DNA of 64,000 nucleotides from Roseitranquillus sediminis (GCF_016918935.1 NZ_JAFFOB010000018.1:197915-261914), one strand, 5' to 3'. Positions 1 to 9,530 are shown, counted from the stretch's first letter. The notes: a model not told the origin generated them from the letters alone. Translations and numbers: made by a program.

Positions 1-279
1 TGTCCGCTCAAGGGAACCACCGGCGACGCCCTCTTCGCCGTCCTCTGCGCCTGCGGCCACAACCTCCGCAAGATCCTCGCCCACCTCAGGGCGCTCTTGG
101 CTCTCCTGATCGCCGCCATCCTCGGCGCATTCAGGCCCGACAGCCCTCCCGAAATGGGCGCCGCCGGCGGCTGCCGGATTGTTCAGGCTGAACCATTTGC
201 ATCCCCAGAGTTCGGCCGGCCGATTCCAGGTGACGCGCCGCGCTCTGGTCGCGGGAAAGCGGAACTCCATCCTGCGTAA
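1..279 (+). mobile_element. IS5-family transposase, C-terminal fragment (cut by window edge)
   Basis: The reading frame open from base 1 encodes LKGTTGDALFAVLCACGHNL followed by a Leu/Ala-rich helix. This is the typical C-terminal end of IS5-family DDE transposases, which usually read LKG..GDA.NA.L...GHN. The frame continues about 45 codons beyond the usual end with low-complexity sequence, so either the original stop is lost or the element has decayed. The sequence around 176-195 (tgccggattgttcaggctga) resembles the region just past the stop in such elements, so the right end probably lies near 180-280. The N-terminal catalytic part is outside the window. I cannot tell whether the copy is complete. 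Confidence 0.7.
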
Positions 280-342
280 CAGCGCTCGGCCCCTAAAGGC
301 CGAGCCAGAAGGCGCGCGGCGAAGCCGCTCCGCTTCGCAACC

Positions 343-1737
343 TCAGATGTGAACCACCCGATCGTAAGCGTCGAGCACCGCCTCGTGCATCATCTCGCTG
401 AGCGTCGGGTGCGGGAAGACCGTGTTCATCAGGTCCTCCTCCGTGGTCTCGAGCTGCCGGCCGACGACGTAGCCCTGGATCAGCTCGGTCACCTCGGCCC
501 CTATCATGTGCGCGCCCAGCAGCTCGCCCGTCTTGGCGTCGAAGATGGTCTTGACCAGCCCCTCCTGCTCGCCCAGCGCGATCGCCTTCCCGTTGCCGAT
601 GAAGGGGAAATGGCCAACCTTGACCTCGTAGCCCAGCTCCTTCGCCTTCGCTTCGGTCCAACCGACGCTCGCCACCTGAGGCTGGCAGTAGGTGCAGCCT
701 GCGATCGTCTCGGCCTTCACCTGGTGCACATCGTTCCGCCCTGCCACGAGCTCGGCCACCATCACGCCCTCGTGGCTCGCCTTGTGCGCCAGCCACGGTG
801 CGCCGGCGAGATCTCCGATGGCGTAGAGCCCCTCTCCAGCACGGCAGTACTCGTCCGTCACCACGTGAGCCTTCTCGACCTTCACGCCAAGCTTCTCAAG
901 GCCCAGACCCTCGGTGTTGCCGACGATGCCCACGGCGGAGATGACGGTGTCGAATTCCATCCTCTCGGTCTTGCCGCCGGTCTCGATCTCGGCCGTCACC
1001 TTGTCTTCCGAGCGGTCGAGCTTCTGCACGATCGCCTTCTGCATGATCTTCATGCCCTGCTTCTCGAACTGCTTCTTCGCGAAGGCCGAAATCTCGGCGT
1101 CCTCCACCGGCAGGATGCGGTCCATAACCTCGACCACCGTTGTCTCCGCGCCGAGCGTGTTGTAGAAGCTCGCGAACTCGATCCCGATGGCACCCGAGCC
1201 GATCACCAGCAGCTTTTTCGGCATGTGCGGCGGCTGCAGCGCGTGCTTGTAATTCCAGACCCGCTTGCCATCAGGCTCCAGGCCCGGCAGTTCGCGCGCC
1301 CGCGCACCCGTCGCGAGCACGATGTTCTTTGCGCCGAGCTCCTCGGTGCCTTTGTCGGTCTTCACGCTCACGCGGTCCTTCGACGGCAGGCTCGCCTCGC
1401 CCATGAAGACCGTCACCTTGTTCTTCTTCATCAGGCCCTTGACACCCGAGTTGAGCTGCTTGGCCACCGCGCGCGAGCGCTTCACCACCGCGTCGAGATC
1501 GTAGCCGATCCCGTCGGCCTTCAGCCCGAATTCCTTCGCCCGATGCATCAGGTGGAAGACCTCGGCCGAGCGCAGCATCGCCTTCGTCGGAATGCAGCCC
1601 CAATTGAGGCAGATGCCGCCCATGTGTTCGCGCTCGACGATCGCCACCTTCAGGCCAAGCTGAGCACCGCGGATCGCGCAGACGTAGCCGCCCGGCCCCG
1701 CGCCGATGACGATCATGTCGAATTGCTGGTCGGCCAT
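343..1737 (-). CDS. lpdA: Dihydrolipoyl dehydrogenase (E3)
   Basis: A 464-residue flavoprotein that reoxidises dihydrolipoamide in 2-oxoacid dehydrogenase complexes (pyruvate, 2-oxoglutarate or branched-chain) and passes electrons to NAD+. The FAD-binding GxGxxG is at residues 12-17. The redox-active disulfide is C43/C48 in GGICLNWGCIPTK. A second GxGxxG NAD site lies near 180, and the C-terminal HPTLSE gives the His/Glu catalytic dyad near 443/448. I chose the ATG at 1737 because AGGAAGGGGAGG lies just upstream; an in-frame extension to 1776 lacks such support. No E1 or E2 genes are visible on this side, so which complex it serves is open; they may lie left of the IS fragment or elsewhere. 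Confidence 0.95.
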   Translation of the reverse strand: MADQQFDMIVIGAGPGGYVCAIRGAQLGLKVAIVEREHMGGICLNWGCIPTKAMLRSAEVFHLMHRAKEFGLKADGIGYDLDAVVKRSRAVAKQLNSGVKGLMKKNKVTVFMGEASLPSKDRVSVKTDKGTEELGAKNIVLATGARARELPGLEPDGKRVWNYKHALQPPHMPKKLLVIGSGAIGIEFASFYNTLGAETTVVEVMDRILPVEDAEISAFAKKQFEKQGMKIMQKAIVQKLDRSEDKVTAEIETGGKTERMEFDTVISAVGIVGNTEGLGLEKLGVKVEKAHVVTDEYCRAGEGLYAIGDLAGAPWLAHKASHEGVMVAELVAGRNDVHQVKAETIAGCTYCQPQVASVGWTEAKAKELGYEVKVGHFPFIGNGKAIALGEQEGLVKTIFDAKTGELLGAHMIGAEVTELIQGYVVGRQLETTEEDLMNTVFPHPTLSEMMHEAVLDAYDRVVHI

Positions 1738-1861
1738 GAGCCCGCCCCTCCCCTTCCTGTGCGTACTTTGATCCAACTAGCGCGCGAGCGCCGCCCGCGA
1801 CACCCCCACCTCCGTCACCCGCGGCCCGTTACCCGCGCCACGAAGGCCGCGATCAGGCGTC

Positions 1862-2446
1862 TTACTCAGCACCCTCGGCGCTCATCGTTCTGAGCAGAGC
1901 ACCATAGCCGCCTTTTTCGATGAACGCGGCCTCGGCCTTGGTGGTGTTGCGGCCGAGCGCCTCGTTCCGATAGGGAAAGCGGCCGAAGCGCCTCACGATC
2001 TCACGGTGCACCTTAGCGTGATGGAGGTTGTCCGCGCCCGTCTCCTTCATCCGAGTCAGCATCAGTCGCACGCAGCGATCCTGGTCGCTGAGGTTCTCCG
2101 AGTGCATCAGCGGCATGTAGAAGAACTGCCGCGCCGGCTCGTCGATCTTCATGTCCCAGTCGCGCGAGATGGCCATCTTGGCCGCGGCCAGCGCGGCGGC
2201 GTCGGAAGCGAAGGAACGCCTGTCGCCGCGGAACATGTTGCGCGGGAACTGATCCATCAGGATGCAGTAGGCGAGCGTTCCCGTGGCGTAGGTGAGCCAG
2301 AGCGAGTAGCCGCCCTCCTGCCCCTTCTCCCATGCCGCGAGGAAACGTTCCTGCACCTTCTCGTCCAGCTCTTCGGACTGCTTGTACCAGCCCGCAGGCC
2401 CCACCTCGTCAAGCCAGAAGGTCAGCACCTCGTCAGGAGCGATCAT
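1862..2446 (-). CDS. DUF924 family protein
   Basis: A 194-residue soluble protein of the DUF924 (TPR-like alpha-helical) family. The family hallmarks are FWLDEVGPAGWY at the N-terminus, ILMDQFPRNMFRG near residue 63, FFYMPLMHSE near 109, and a terminal region with RFGRFPYRNEALGR. Its biochemical role is not established. The ATG at 2446 overlaps the stop of the upstream MFS gene (ATGA), so the two are probably translationally coupled, with this gene second. Family assignment is firm; no function can be read from the sequence. Confidence 0.9.
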   Translation of the reverse strand: MIAPDEVLTFWLDEVGPAGWYKQSEELDEKVQERFLAAWEKGQEGGYSLWLTYATGTLAYCILMDQFPRNMFRGDRRSFASDAAALAAAKMAISRDWDMKIDEPARQFFYMPLMHSENLSDQDRCVRLMLTRMKETGADNLHHAKVHREIVRRFGRFPYRNEALGRNTTKAEAAFIEKGGYGALLRTMSAEGAE

Positions 2447-3717
2447 GGCGTGGCCTCCGCGGCTGGACGTTCGCCCACCTCCTCGACATTTTCCGCATAG
2501 ACCTCCTGCGCCACTTCGAGGACCACGGGCGTCGCCGCGGCCCAGACATTCGCGTAAGGCGCCGTCTCGTCGGACGAGATCGACGCCCGCCGCGTCGCAC
2601 GCCACGAAGCATAGGCCGCGAGCGCCAGCAGCAACAAGGAGATGGTGAGGAAAAATCCGCGCGGGCCGATCGCCTCCATCGCAACGCCGAGTGCGAGCGG
2701 GCCCAGAATGGCTCCAAGTCCGTTGATGAAGAGCAGTCCGCCCGAGGCACCCGCCATGTCCTCGGGCTGGAGGTAGTCGTTGGTGTAGGCCAACAGCAGC
2801 GCGTAGAGCGGGTTGGTCAGCCCGCCGACCATGAACCCGCCGATCAAGAGCGCGGTGAAGCTGCCGGCGAAGACCACGGCCAGCGCCGCCGAGAGGCCGC
2901 CGAGAGCCGAGACGATCATGATGACCCTCCGGCGGTCCACCCGGTCGCTGATCCATCCGATCGGGAACTGCAGGATCAGCCCGCCGACATAGAACGAGGC
3001 GACGAAGGTTGAGATCTGCGTCACGCTCAGTCCCTTGAGCGTGCCGTAGACGGCGGACATCCCGAACATCGCCGCGAAGACGCCGCCCGAGAGGAACATG
3101 CCGACGCAGCCTGTGGGCGAACTCCGGAACAGCCGGCGGAAGCCCATGGGCGTCGTCGTCCCGAAGGCGGGCGACGGCGCCACCGTCAGCAGGATCGGCG
3201 CGAACGAGATCGAGACCAGCACGCTCGGCACGATGAATAGGATGAAGCCCGACGGGTCGCCGAAGATCAGCACGTACTGCGCGGTCACGATCCCGAGCAT
3301 CTGCACGATCATGTAGATCGACAGCAGCATCCCCCGCGTCTGATTCGTCGCCTGGTCGTTGAGCCAGCTCTCCGCCGTGACATAGACGCCGCAGAAGCAG
3401 AAGCCGATCAGGATCCTCAGGAGAATCCAGGCCCACGGCTCAGTGAGCGTCGGATAGAGGATGAGGATCGCCGAGATGAACGAGCCCAGCGCCGCGAAGA
3501 CACGGATGTGCCCCACCCGCTGGATCAGGATCGGCGCAAGGCGCGAGCCGCCGAGGAAGCCCACGAAATATGCCGACATGACCACCGACATCTCGATGGT
3601 CGAGAAGCCCTCTATCCCGCCGCGGATGCCGAGCAACGTGCCCTGCAGCCCGTTGCCGATCATCAGCAGGAGCATCCCCAGAAAGAGCGGCCATGAAGAG
3701 CCGAGCGCGCCGATCAT
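2443..3717 (-). CDS. MFS transporter, YcaD-like
   Basis: A major facilitator with about 12 membrane helices (424 residues from ATG 3717; an in-frame TTG at 3729 is the alternative, and neither has a good ribosome site). The first half resembles E. coli YcaD: an SAYFVGFLGGS stretch in helix 2, then the RVGHIRVFAALGS loop, GVYVTAESWLND in helix 5, and a second-half loop GWISDRVDRRRV corresponding to motif A. YcaD-type permeases have no confirmed substrate. It lies directly upstream of, and overlaps, the DUF924 gene. The extended C-terminal tail of about 45 residues is Ala/Glu-rich and probably cytoplasmic. Confidence 0.85.
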   Translation of the reverse strand: MIGALGSSWPLFLGMLLLMIGNGLQGTLLGIRGGIEGFSTIEMSVVMSAYFVGFLGGSRLAPILIQRVGHIRVFAALGSFISAILILYPTLTEPWAWILLRILIGFCFCGVYVTAESWLNDQATNQTRGMLLSIYMIVQMLGIVTAQYVLIFGDPSGFILFIVPSVLVSISFAPILLTVAPSPAFGTTTPMGFRRLFRSSPTGCVGMFLSGGVFAAMFGMSAVYGTLKGLSVTQISTFVASFYVGGLILQFPIGWISDRVDRRRVIMIVSALGGLSAALAVVFAGSFTALLIGGFMVGGLTNPLYALLLAYTNDYLQPEDMAGASGGLLFINGLGAILGPLALGVAMEAIGPRGFFLTISLLLLALAAYASWRATRRASISSDETAPYANVWAAATPVVLEVAQEVYAENVEEVGERPAAEATP

Positions 3718-3867
3718 GTTCGCGCCCAATGTCCGCGTCGGATGCGCCAGTTGCTGTCTCTTCTCGTCATACTGAGCCCGTGGCTGCGCTTTCTGAACAT
3801 TGCCGAGCGATGCAGACGATCGCAGGCAGTGTCCATCCGATTTAGTCGCCGCGCTGCAGCGACGCCC

Positions 3868-4920
3868 TCAGCCTCGCGGCAGGAGCAGCGATGCATCGCC
3901 GTAGCTGAAAAAGCGGTAACGCTGCGCGATTGCATGGGCGTAGACCTCGCGCATCCGCTCCACCCCCATCAGCGCCGAAACCAGCATCATCAAGGTGGAC
4001 TTTGGCAGATGAAAGTTGGTCATCAGCCCGTCCGTCACGCGGAACCGGAAGCCCGGGGTTATGAAGATATCGGTATCGCCGCGAAAGGGCCCGATGGTGC
4101 CGTCCCGCGCCGCGGTCTCTATCAGGCGCAACGCGGTGGTACCGACCGGAATGACGCGGCCGCCCGCTGCCCGTGTCGCGGCAATCTCGTCGGCGGCCGT
4201 CTCGCTCACCTCGCCCCACTCCGCATGCATCCTGTGGTCGCGCACGTCGTCGACCTTGACCGGCAGAAACGTCCCCGCCCCGACATGCAGCGTGACATGG
4301 GTGAACGACACACCCCGCGCCTCGAGCGAGGCCAGCAGCGAATCGTCGAAATGGAGCGAGGCCGTGGGCGCGGCGACGGCGCCGGCGCGGCGGGCCCAGA
4401 TGGTCTGGTAATCCTCTCGATCGGCCGCGTCCGCCGCTCGCCGCGCGGCAATATAGGGCGGCAGCGGCATCGCCCCGGCCTTCGCCAGCGCCCGGTCGAA
4501 CGCCTCGCCCTCCAGATCGAAGAGGAGGCGTGCCTCGGCCCCGTCGCGCCCCGCCATCACCGCCGTCAGCCCGGAACCGAACTCGATCTGCTCGCCATCC
4601 CGCACCTTGCGGAGCGGCTTGAGCAACGCCCGCCAGCCACCGTCCGGGTCGGGCGCGAGGAGCGTCGCCTCGACCCGCGCCACGCTCGGCCCCTCCGCGC
4701 CCGCGCGTCGGCGCAGTCCGTCCAGACGAGCCGGGATCACCCGCGTGTCGTTCAGGACCAGCCGGTCGCCGGGCCGTAGAAAGGCCCCGAGGTCCGAGAC
4801 GACGGCGTCGGTCAGGCCGGCGGGGTCAACGATCAGCATCCGCGCCGACGACCGCGGACGCGCCGGCCTCACGGCAATCAGCTTGTCGGGCAGGTCGAAG
4901 TCAAAGTCTGAGAGGCGCAT
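3868..4920 (-). CDS. queA: S-adenosylmethionine:tRNA ribosyltransferase-isomerase
   Basis: A 350-residue QueA that transfers the ribose of SAM to preQ1 in tRNA to make epoxyqueuosine, the penultimate step of queuosine biosynthesis for GUN anticodons. The N-terminal signature is [20 protein letters not shown]. Further family blocks are [13 protein letters not shown] near 54-66, [15 protein letters not shown] near 220, and the C-terminal [23 protein letters not shown] block. Length is normal for the family. It is divergent from the bcp gene across 99 bases. The intergenic stretch from 3718 to 3867 separates it from the MFS gene and shows no clear terminator. Confidence 0.95.
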   Translation of the reverse strand: MRLSDFDFDLPDKLIAVRPARPRSSARMLIVDPAGLTDAVVSDLGAFLRPGDRLVLNDTRVIPARLDGLRRRAGAEGPSVARVEATLLAPDPDGGWRALLKPLRKVRDGEQIEFGSGLTAVMAGRDGAEARLLFDLEGEAFDRALAKAGAMPLPPYIAARRAADAADREDYQTIWARRAGAVAAPTASLHFDDSLLASLEARGVSFTHVTLHVGAGTFLPVKVDDVRDHRMHAEWGEVSETAADEIAATRAAGGRVIPVGTTALRLIETAARDGTIGPFRGDTDIFITPGFRFRVTDGLMTNFHLPKSTLMMLVSALMGVERMREVYAHAIAQRYRFFSYGDASLLLPRG

Positions 4921-5019
4921 GGCATCCCTTGGCTACTCCCGCCGACCCGCGAGCGAAAGGCCCTGTGCGGCCGGACCGCTCGCACTAGAACAGCCCCCAA
5001 TGCAACAGGAGGATCCCTC

Positions 5020-5487
5020 ATGCCCGAGCCCGGAGACATTGCGCCGGACTTCACGCTGCCGCGCGACGGCGGCGGCGATACGACGCTCTCGACGCTGCGG
5101 CCACAAAAGGTCGTGCTCTACTTCTACCCCAAGGACGACACGTCCGGCTGCACGAAGCAGGCGATCGCGTTCAGCGACCACATCGACGCGCTAGCCGAGG
5201 CAGGCGCCGTCGTGGTGGGCGTCAGCCGCGACAGCGTCGCCAAGCACGACAAGTTCCGCGACAAGCACGGGTTGAAGGTTGTCCTGCTCTCGGACGAAGT
5301 CGGTCAGGTGTGCGAGAGCTACGGCGTCTGGGTAGAAAAGAGCATGTATGGAAAGAGTTACATGGGCATCGAACGGACGACCTTCCTGATCGACGGTGAC
5401 GGCCGGGTCGAGCGTGTCTGGCACAAGGTAAAGGTGCCGGGACACGCGGAGGATGTGCTTGAGGCGGTGCGGTCGACGCGATCGTGA
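5020..5487 (+). CDS. bcp: Thioredoxin-dependent thiol peroxidase (Bcp/PrxQ)
   Basis: A 155-residue peroxiredoxin Q that reduces H2O2 and organic hydroperoxides in the cytoplasm. The thioredoxin fold is seen in APDFTLP, VVLYFYPKDDTSGCT and ERTTFLIDGDG. The peroxidatic cysteine is C44 with T41 preceding it. The resolving cysteine usually five residues later (CTxEAC in E. coli) is absent, since this protein reads CTKQAIAF. C98 (GQVCESYG) is the only other cysteine and may act as resolver from a different helix, as in some Bcp subtypes; otherwise it is a 1-Cys enzyme. AGGAGG lies 8 bases before the ATG. Confidence 0.93.
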   Translation: MPEPGDIAPDFTLPRDGGGDTTLSTLRPQKVVLYFYPKDDTSGCTKQAIAFSDHIDALAEAGAVVVGVSRDSVAKHDKFRDKHGLKVVLLSDEVGQVCESYGVWVEKSMYGKSYMGIERTTFLIDGDGRVERVWHKVKVPGHAEDVLEAVRSTRS

Positions 5488-5661
5488 CGCAGCGTCGTCG
5501 GCGGAAACCCGCCCAGATGCTCGGCTTCCCGCCGATCCTGGAGGCGCGCCGGCCACGGGCGTTGCCTCGACGCCGCTATCCGGTCTAGCGATGCCGAAGG
5601 CCTGTACCGATGGGGAACGGACACGGGCCAACGTCAGGGGCAGTGTAGGACAGTCGAGATC

Positions 5662-6978
5662 GTGGCGACCGGGGGCTTTAGCAGACTGAGCAGCGCCGTT
5701 GGGCGCGTCATTCCAGAGCAACGGCTCTTTCTCAAATCGGACGACCGAACCAGGCTGGTCAGGCTGGGGCCGATTCCTCAGCTGACCGCTCTGACTGGCG
5801 TTACGCTCGTCGTCGGCTGGTCGATCCTGTCGGCGTCCATCATCGCGATGGACGCGATCGGTTCGGGCAGCCTGAGGGATCAGGCTCAGCGTGAGCGCGC
5901 GGTCTACGAGGAGCGGCTCGCTGCGCTGGCCGCCGAGCGCGACGCCCGGACGGGTGAGGCGCACCGGGCACAGGACCGTTTCGCCGCAGCGATGGATCGG
6001 ATCTCGCAGATGCAAAGCGAACTGCTGTCGTCGGAAGAGCGCCGCAAGGAGCTCAGGATCGGCCTCGGCGTCGTCCAGGACACGCTGCGGCGCACGATGA
6101 ACGAGCGCGACGGTGCGTCGGCCGAGGCCGAGATCCTGCAGGCGCGACTCGACGAGAGCAGCGCGGAGAACGACAGCGACGGCGTCCGCCTAGCCGAGGC
6201 CGAAGGTACTCTCGACATGCTGGCCCAGGCACTGACGCAGACCGCGGTGGAACGCGACACTCTGGCCGGCGTCGCAGCCGAGTCGCAGGCCTACGTCGAG
6301 GAACTGGTCCTCGACTCGCAGCTCGCGGCGGAGCGCAACGACCGCATCTTCGCCCAGCTCGAGGAGGCGGTGAGCGTCTCGATGGAGCCACTCGACGAGA
6401 TGTTCCGATCGGTTGGGCTGGAGCCCGATACGCTTCTCGAGAAGGTTCGCAGCGGCCGCGAACCGCAGCAACTTGGCTCGATCCGCCTCTCGACCAAGGG
6501 CGGCGAGCCGCACGCCGACGCGACGCGTGCCAACGGCATCCTCAACCGCCTGTCCGAGATGGACGCCTACCGCGAGGCGACCGAGAAGGCGCCCTTCGCC
6601 GTGCCGCTCAAGACCGCCTACCGTCACACCAGCGGATTCGGCCCGCGCTGGGGCCGCCAGCACGAGGGTACCGACTTCGCCGGCGCCCACGGCAGCCCCA
6701 TCCTCGCCACTGCGGACGGCGTCGTCACCTTCGCGGGCCGGCAGTCCGGCTACGGCAACATCGTGAAGATCCGCCACGAATTCGGGATCGAGACGCGCTA
6801 CGCCCATCTCTCGCGTCTCAAAGTGGAGGTCGGGCAAAGGGTCTCGCGCGGCGATCAGATCGGTGATATGGGGAACACGGGACGATCGACCGGCACTCAT
6901 CTGCACTACGAGGTGCGGGTCAACGGCACCCCGATCGACCCGATGACCTATATCAAGGCTGCACGCGATGTTCTCTAA
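5662..6978 (+). CDS. M23 family metallopeptidase with membrane anchor and coiled coil
   Basis: A 438-residue peptidoglycan endopeptidase candidate. Residues about 41-63 form one membrane helix, about 70-250 is a long charged coiled coil, and the C-terminus is an M23 (LytM) domain. Zinc ligands are visible as H334 and D338 (HEGTDFAG) and H415 in the THLHYEVRV motif, with H413 as the catalytic partner; all needed residues are present. The start is GTG at 5662 behind AGGACAG. The next gene, a bactofilin, begins 11 bases before this one stops. M23-bactofilin pairs are known in several proteobacteria (for example with CcmA in Helicobacter), where they set cell curvature or local wall growth. Confidence 0.9.
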   Translation: MATGGFSRLSSAVGRVIPEQRLFLKSDDRTRLVRLGPIPQLTALTGVTLVVGWSILSASIIAMDAIGSGSLRDQAQRERAVYEERLAALAAERDARTGEAHRAQDRFAAAMDRISQMQSELLSSEERRKELRIGLGVVQDTLRRTMNERDGASAEAEILQARLDESSAENDSDGVRLAEAEGTLDMLAQALTQTAVERDTLAGVAAESQAYVEELVLDSQLAAERNDRIFAQLEEAVSVSMEPLDEMFRSVGLEPDTLLEKVRSGREPQQLGSIRLSTKGGEPHADATRANGILNRLSEMDAYREATEKAPFAVPLKTAYRHTSGFGPRWGRQHEGTDFAGAHGSPILATADGVVTFAGRQSGYGNIVKIRHEFGIETRYAHLSRLKVEVGQRVSRGDQIGDMGNTGRSTGTHLHYEVRVNGTPIDPMTYIKAARDVL

Positions 6979-7513
6979 GAGCAGGATCAACGAGACCGGC
7001 GCCAAGCCGGGCGAAGTCGAAGGCCGCGCGCCCGAGGCACCGAAGTCGTCTCAGGACTTCGCTCCAACCTCCGCACCCAAGCCGAAGCCTCCGGCCTCGG
7101 TCCTGTCGTCCGACCTGACGATCAAGGGCAACATCAAGACGAGCGGCGACATCACCGTCGAGGGCACGATCGAGGGCGACATCCGCGCGCACCTGCTGAC
7201 AGTCGGCGAGGGCGCCACTGTCAAGGGCGAAGTGGTCGCCGACGACGTCGTGGTGAACGGTCGTGTTGTGGGCCGCGTGCGCGGTCTCAAGGTACGGCTG
7301 ACCTCTACTGCACGTGTTGAAGGCGACATCATCCACAAGACCATCGCGATCGAAAGTGGCGCGCATTTCGAAGGCTCCGTCCAGCGGCGTGATGATCCTC
7401 TCAACGGCCAGCAGGCTGCGCGCCCGCCGGGGCAGCAGCCCCAGCCGGCGCCGCAGCCGCGGGCCGACCAGTCGAACGCGCAGCCGGCAGCGGCCACCGC
7501 TGCCAAGGGTTAA
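6968..7513 (+). CDS. Bactofilin family cytoskeletal protein
   Basis: A 181-residue bactofilin (DUF583). The core at about residues 45-140 is a run of short beta-strand repeats with regularly spaced hydrophobic residues and glycines (LTIKGNIKTSGDITVEGTIE, then GDIRAHLLTVGEGATVKGEV), which forms a right-handed beta-helix that polymerises without nucleotide. Flanking N- and C-terminal arms are disordered and rich in Pro, Ala and Gln. It overlaps the M23 peptidase gene and probably recruits that enzyme to a site at the inner membrane. An intrinsic terminator follows immediately. Confidence 0.9.
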   Translation: MFSKSRINETGAKPGEVEGRAPEAPKSSQDFAPTSAPKPKPPASVLSSDLTIKGNIKTSGDITVEGTIEGDIRAHLLTVGEGATVKGEVVADDVVVNGRVVGRVRGLKVRLTSTARVEGDIIHKTIAIESGAHFEGSVQRRDDPLNGQQAARPPGQQPQPAPQPRADQSNAQPAAATAAKG

Positions 7514-7517
7514 GCAA

Positions 7518-7550
7518 GAGCCGCCGCGCCACCGGCGCCGGCGGCTCTTT
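7518..7550 (+). terminator. Intrinsic terminator after the bactofilin gene
   Basis: The 9-bp stem GAGCCGCCG (7518-7526) pairs with CGGCGGCTC (7539-7547) and is followed by TTTC. It starts five bases after the stop codon and closes the M23-bactofilin transcription unit. Confidence 0.75.
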
Positions 7551-8280
7551 CGTAGCGCCCGCTGCAGAATCGAGCACCCAGAAGCGGCGCGGCATGGAGC
7601 GTGCATCGTCAGATCGCCGGACGCTCTCAGGATCGCCGCGGAGATCGACAGCGCCTGCAAACACCGCGAAAGCGAGCGACCAGAGCGTTATCAGCCAGCG
7701 ATCCACGAAGACCGCGATGACGCTCACGATCGTCCCGGTGACGAGGTCCCAACTCCCGATCCTTCCTTGGGGGCCGCATACTGAGTCGGGAAGAGTCCGA
7801 CACGGTCCAGAACATGGCGAATGCGCCCAGCCCCGCTGCGCCGCGTGAGCCGTTCCAGACGCCCGGGTGATGAGCTACGAAAGAGCGACGTCGCTCCAGG
7901 CCACGACAACAAGCCGCCACGCGCGACCCGGAGCACGGCCACATCCCCGTCTCTGCGCGATGTCTTCCCCGTGTAAACCGGCGGCTCGTCTGGTGAGGGC
8001 CAGTCGCGGGACCACCCGAACGGCCGCGATTCCCGTCTTCGTGTCGAGTATGTGCTTCGCGCCTGCGTCGTACTGGCGACGGCCAGAGCTCATGAGCCGT
8101 CAAGCGACGGATCATCTTCGCGCCCCGAGGCGTCTCGCCGGACCTGCCTTTACGCCGTGCTGGCCACGTCGGCCGAGGCTTGCGCCTCCTTCGGAACATT
8201 CGCCTTCAATTCTGCGACGCGTTCGCGACTCAGGTCGCCCTCCGTGAGTGAAGTACTAAAGAGAGGATACTCGTTACGCC
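7551..8280. other. 730-base stretch without a convincing gene
   Basis: No frame here has a coherent protein. On the minus strand at about 7600-7770 one frame reads as a hydrophobic segment (WDLVTGTIVSVIAVFVDRW, then LITLWSLAFAVFAGAVDL). A neighbouring frame at about 7790-7830 reads FAMFWTVSDS. Together these look like a small membrane protein broken by frameshifts. The longest frame (minus, 7627-8199) is Arg/Gly/Pro-rich and has the composition of a chance reading frame. I found no RNA gene or repeat. Confidence 0.4.
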
Positions 8281-9408
8281 TCACTCCTCGGCACGGGCCT
8301 CCGCGCGACTTTTGCCTGCTACGTCCATCGCCAGCGTCGCCGCCATGAAGCGGTCGAGATCGCCGTCGAGGACGCCGCCCGTGTCCGAGGTTTCGACACT
8401 GGTCCTGAGGTCCTTCACCATCTGGTAGGGCTGCAGGACGTAGCTGCGGATCTGGTTGCCCCAGCCGGCGTCGCCCTTTGCGTCATGGGCTTCCTGGATC
8501 GAGGCGTTCCGCCGGTCGAGTTCCATCTGGTAGAGGCGCGATTTCAGCGCGGCCATGGCGTTGGCGCGGTTCTGGTGTTGCGACTTTTCCGACGAGGTCA
8601 CCACGATGCCGGTCGGGATGTGGGTGATCCTGACCGCCGAGTCGGTCGTGTTGACGTGCTGCCCTCCAGCACCGCTCGATCGGTAGGTGTCGATGCGGAT
8701 CTCGTTCGACGGCACCTCGATTTCAATGTTTTCGTCGACCACCGGATAGACCCAGACCGAGCTGAACGACGTGTGCCGCCGCGCCGCGCTGTCGTAGGGC
8801 GAGATCCGGACCAGCCGGTGCACCCCCGACTCGCTCTTGAGCCAGCCGTAGGCGTTGGGGCCGATGATCTTGTAGGCGGCCGACTTGATCCCCGCTTCCT
8901 CGCCCGCGCTTTCCGAGATCAGCTCGACCTTGTAGCCATGCTTTTCGGCCCAGCGGACGTACATCCGCGCCAGCATCGCCGCCCAGTCGCAGCTCTCGGT
9001 GCCGCCGGCGCCCGCGTTGATCTCGAGGAAGGTGTCGTTGCCGTCCGCCTCGCCGTCGAGCAGCGCCTCGATCTCGGCCGCTGCCGTCCGGTCCACAAGA
9101 CCCTTCAGCGCCGCCTCGGCCTCGGCCACGATGTCGGCGTCGCCCTCCGTCTCGCCCAGCTCGATCAACTCGACATTGTCGCTGAGCTCGCGCTGAAAGG
9201 TCTCGTAGCGCGTTATCGCGTCGACCAGCGCCTGCCGCTCGCGCATCAGCTTCTGCGCGCGCTCCGGGTCGTTCCAGAGGTCCGGGTCCTCGACGCGCGC
9301 ATCGAATTCCTCGAGCCGATGCGCCGCGGTGTCCCAGTCCATCCGCTGCCGCAGCAGGTTCAGCGACTTCTGGATCGCCTGCACGTGGTTCTGGGTCTCC
9401 GCCCGCAT
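8281..9408 (-). CDS. prfB: Peptide chain release factor 2
   Basis: A 375-residue RF2, which recognises UGA and UAA and triggers peptide release. The codon-recognition motif at 203-205 is SPY ([15 protein letters not shown]) rather than SPF, a variant I know from other Alphaproteobacteria. The catalytic GGQ is at 248-250 ([10 protein letters not shown]). The gene is one uninterrupted frame, so the autoregulatory +1 frameshift found in E. coli prfB is absent. The ATG has GGAGG six bases upstream. It lies 122 bases downstream of mrcA in the same direction. Confidence 0.97.
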   Translation of the reverse strand: MRAETQNHVQAIQKSLNLLRQRMDWDTAAHRLEEFDARVEDPDLWNDPERAQKLMRERQALVDAITRYETFQRELSDNVELIELGETEGDADIVAEAEAALKGLVDRTAAAEIEALLDGEADGNDTFLEINAGAGGTESCDWAAMLARMYVRWAEKHGYKVELISESAGEEAGIKSAAYKIIGPNAYGWLKSESGVHRLVRISPYDSAARRHTSFSSVWVYPVVDENIEIEVPSNEIRIDTYRSSGAGGQHVNTTDSAVRITHIPTGIVVTSSEKSQHQNRANAMAALKSRLYQMELDRRNASIQEAHDAKGDAGWGNQIRSYVLQPYQMVKDLRTSVETSDTGGVLDGDLDRFMAATLAMDVAGKSRAEARAEE

Positions 9409-9491
9409 TCCCGTCCTCCGGCTTGTCAGACGCGGGTGATATCAATGGCCCCCTGTCGCGGCAAGGTAGGGGTCGCGCTCGCGAAGCGGCC

Positions 9492-9520
9492 GGCCGAGGG
9501 GATTCGATGCCCCCTCGGCC
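9492..9520 (-). other. Strong hairpin between mrcA and prfB
   Basis: A perfect 10-bp inverted repeat, GGCCGAGGGG (9492-9501) and CCCCTCGGCC (9511-9520), with a 9-base loop lies 11 bases after the mrcA stop. No U-run follows on the minus strand. It may be a weak or factor-assisted terminator, or an RNA-stability element between mrcA and prfB. Confidence 0.5.
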
Positions 9521-9530
9521 CGCGCCCCCG

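Noticed and set aside
319-338. Hairpin GCGAAGC/GCTTCGC downstream of lpdA
   Set aside because: Only 7 bp with no U-run on the minus strand; not called a terminator.
349-1893. 514-codon plus-strand frame opposite lpdA
   Set aside because: It is the antisense of a firmly identified gene; His/Arg/Leu-rich composition is typical of shadow frames in GC-rich DNA.
7627-8199. 190-codon minus-strand frame in the gap after the bactofilin
   Set aside because: Arg/Gly/Pro-rich sequence with no domain or good ribosome site; reported only as a gene-poor stretch.
8281-9408. Programmed frameshift in prfB
   Set aside because: The RF2 protein is one uninterrupted frame from ATG to the end with no internal UGA near codon 26.
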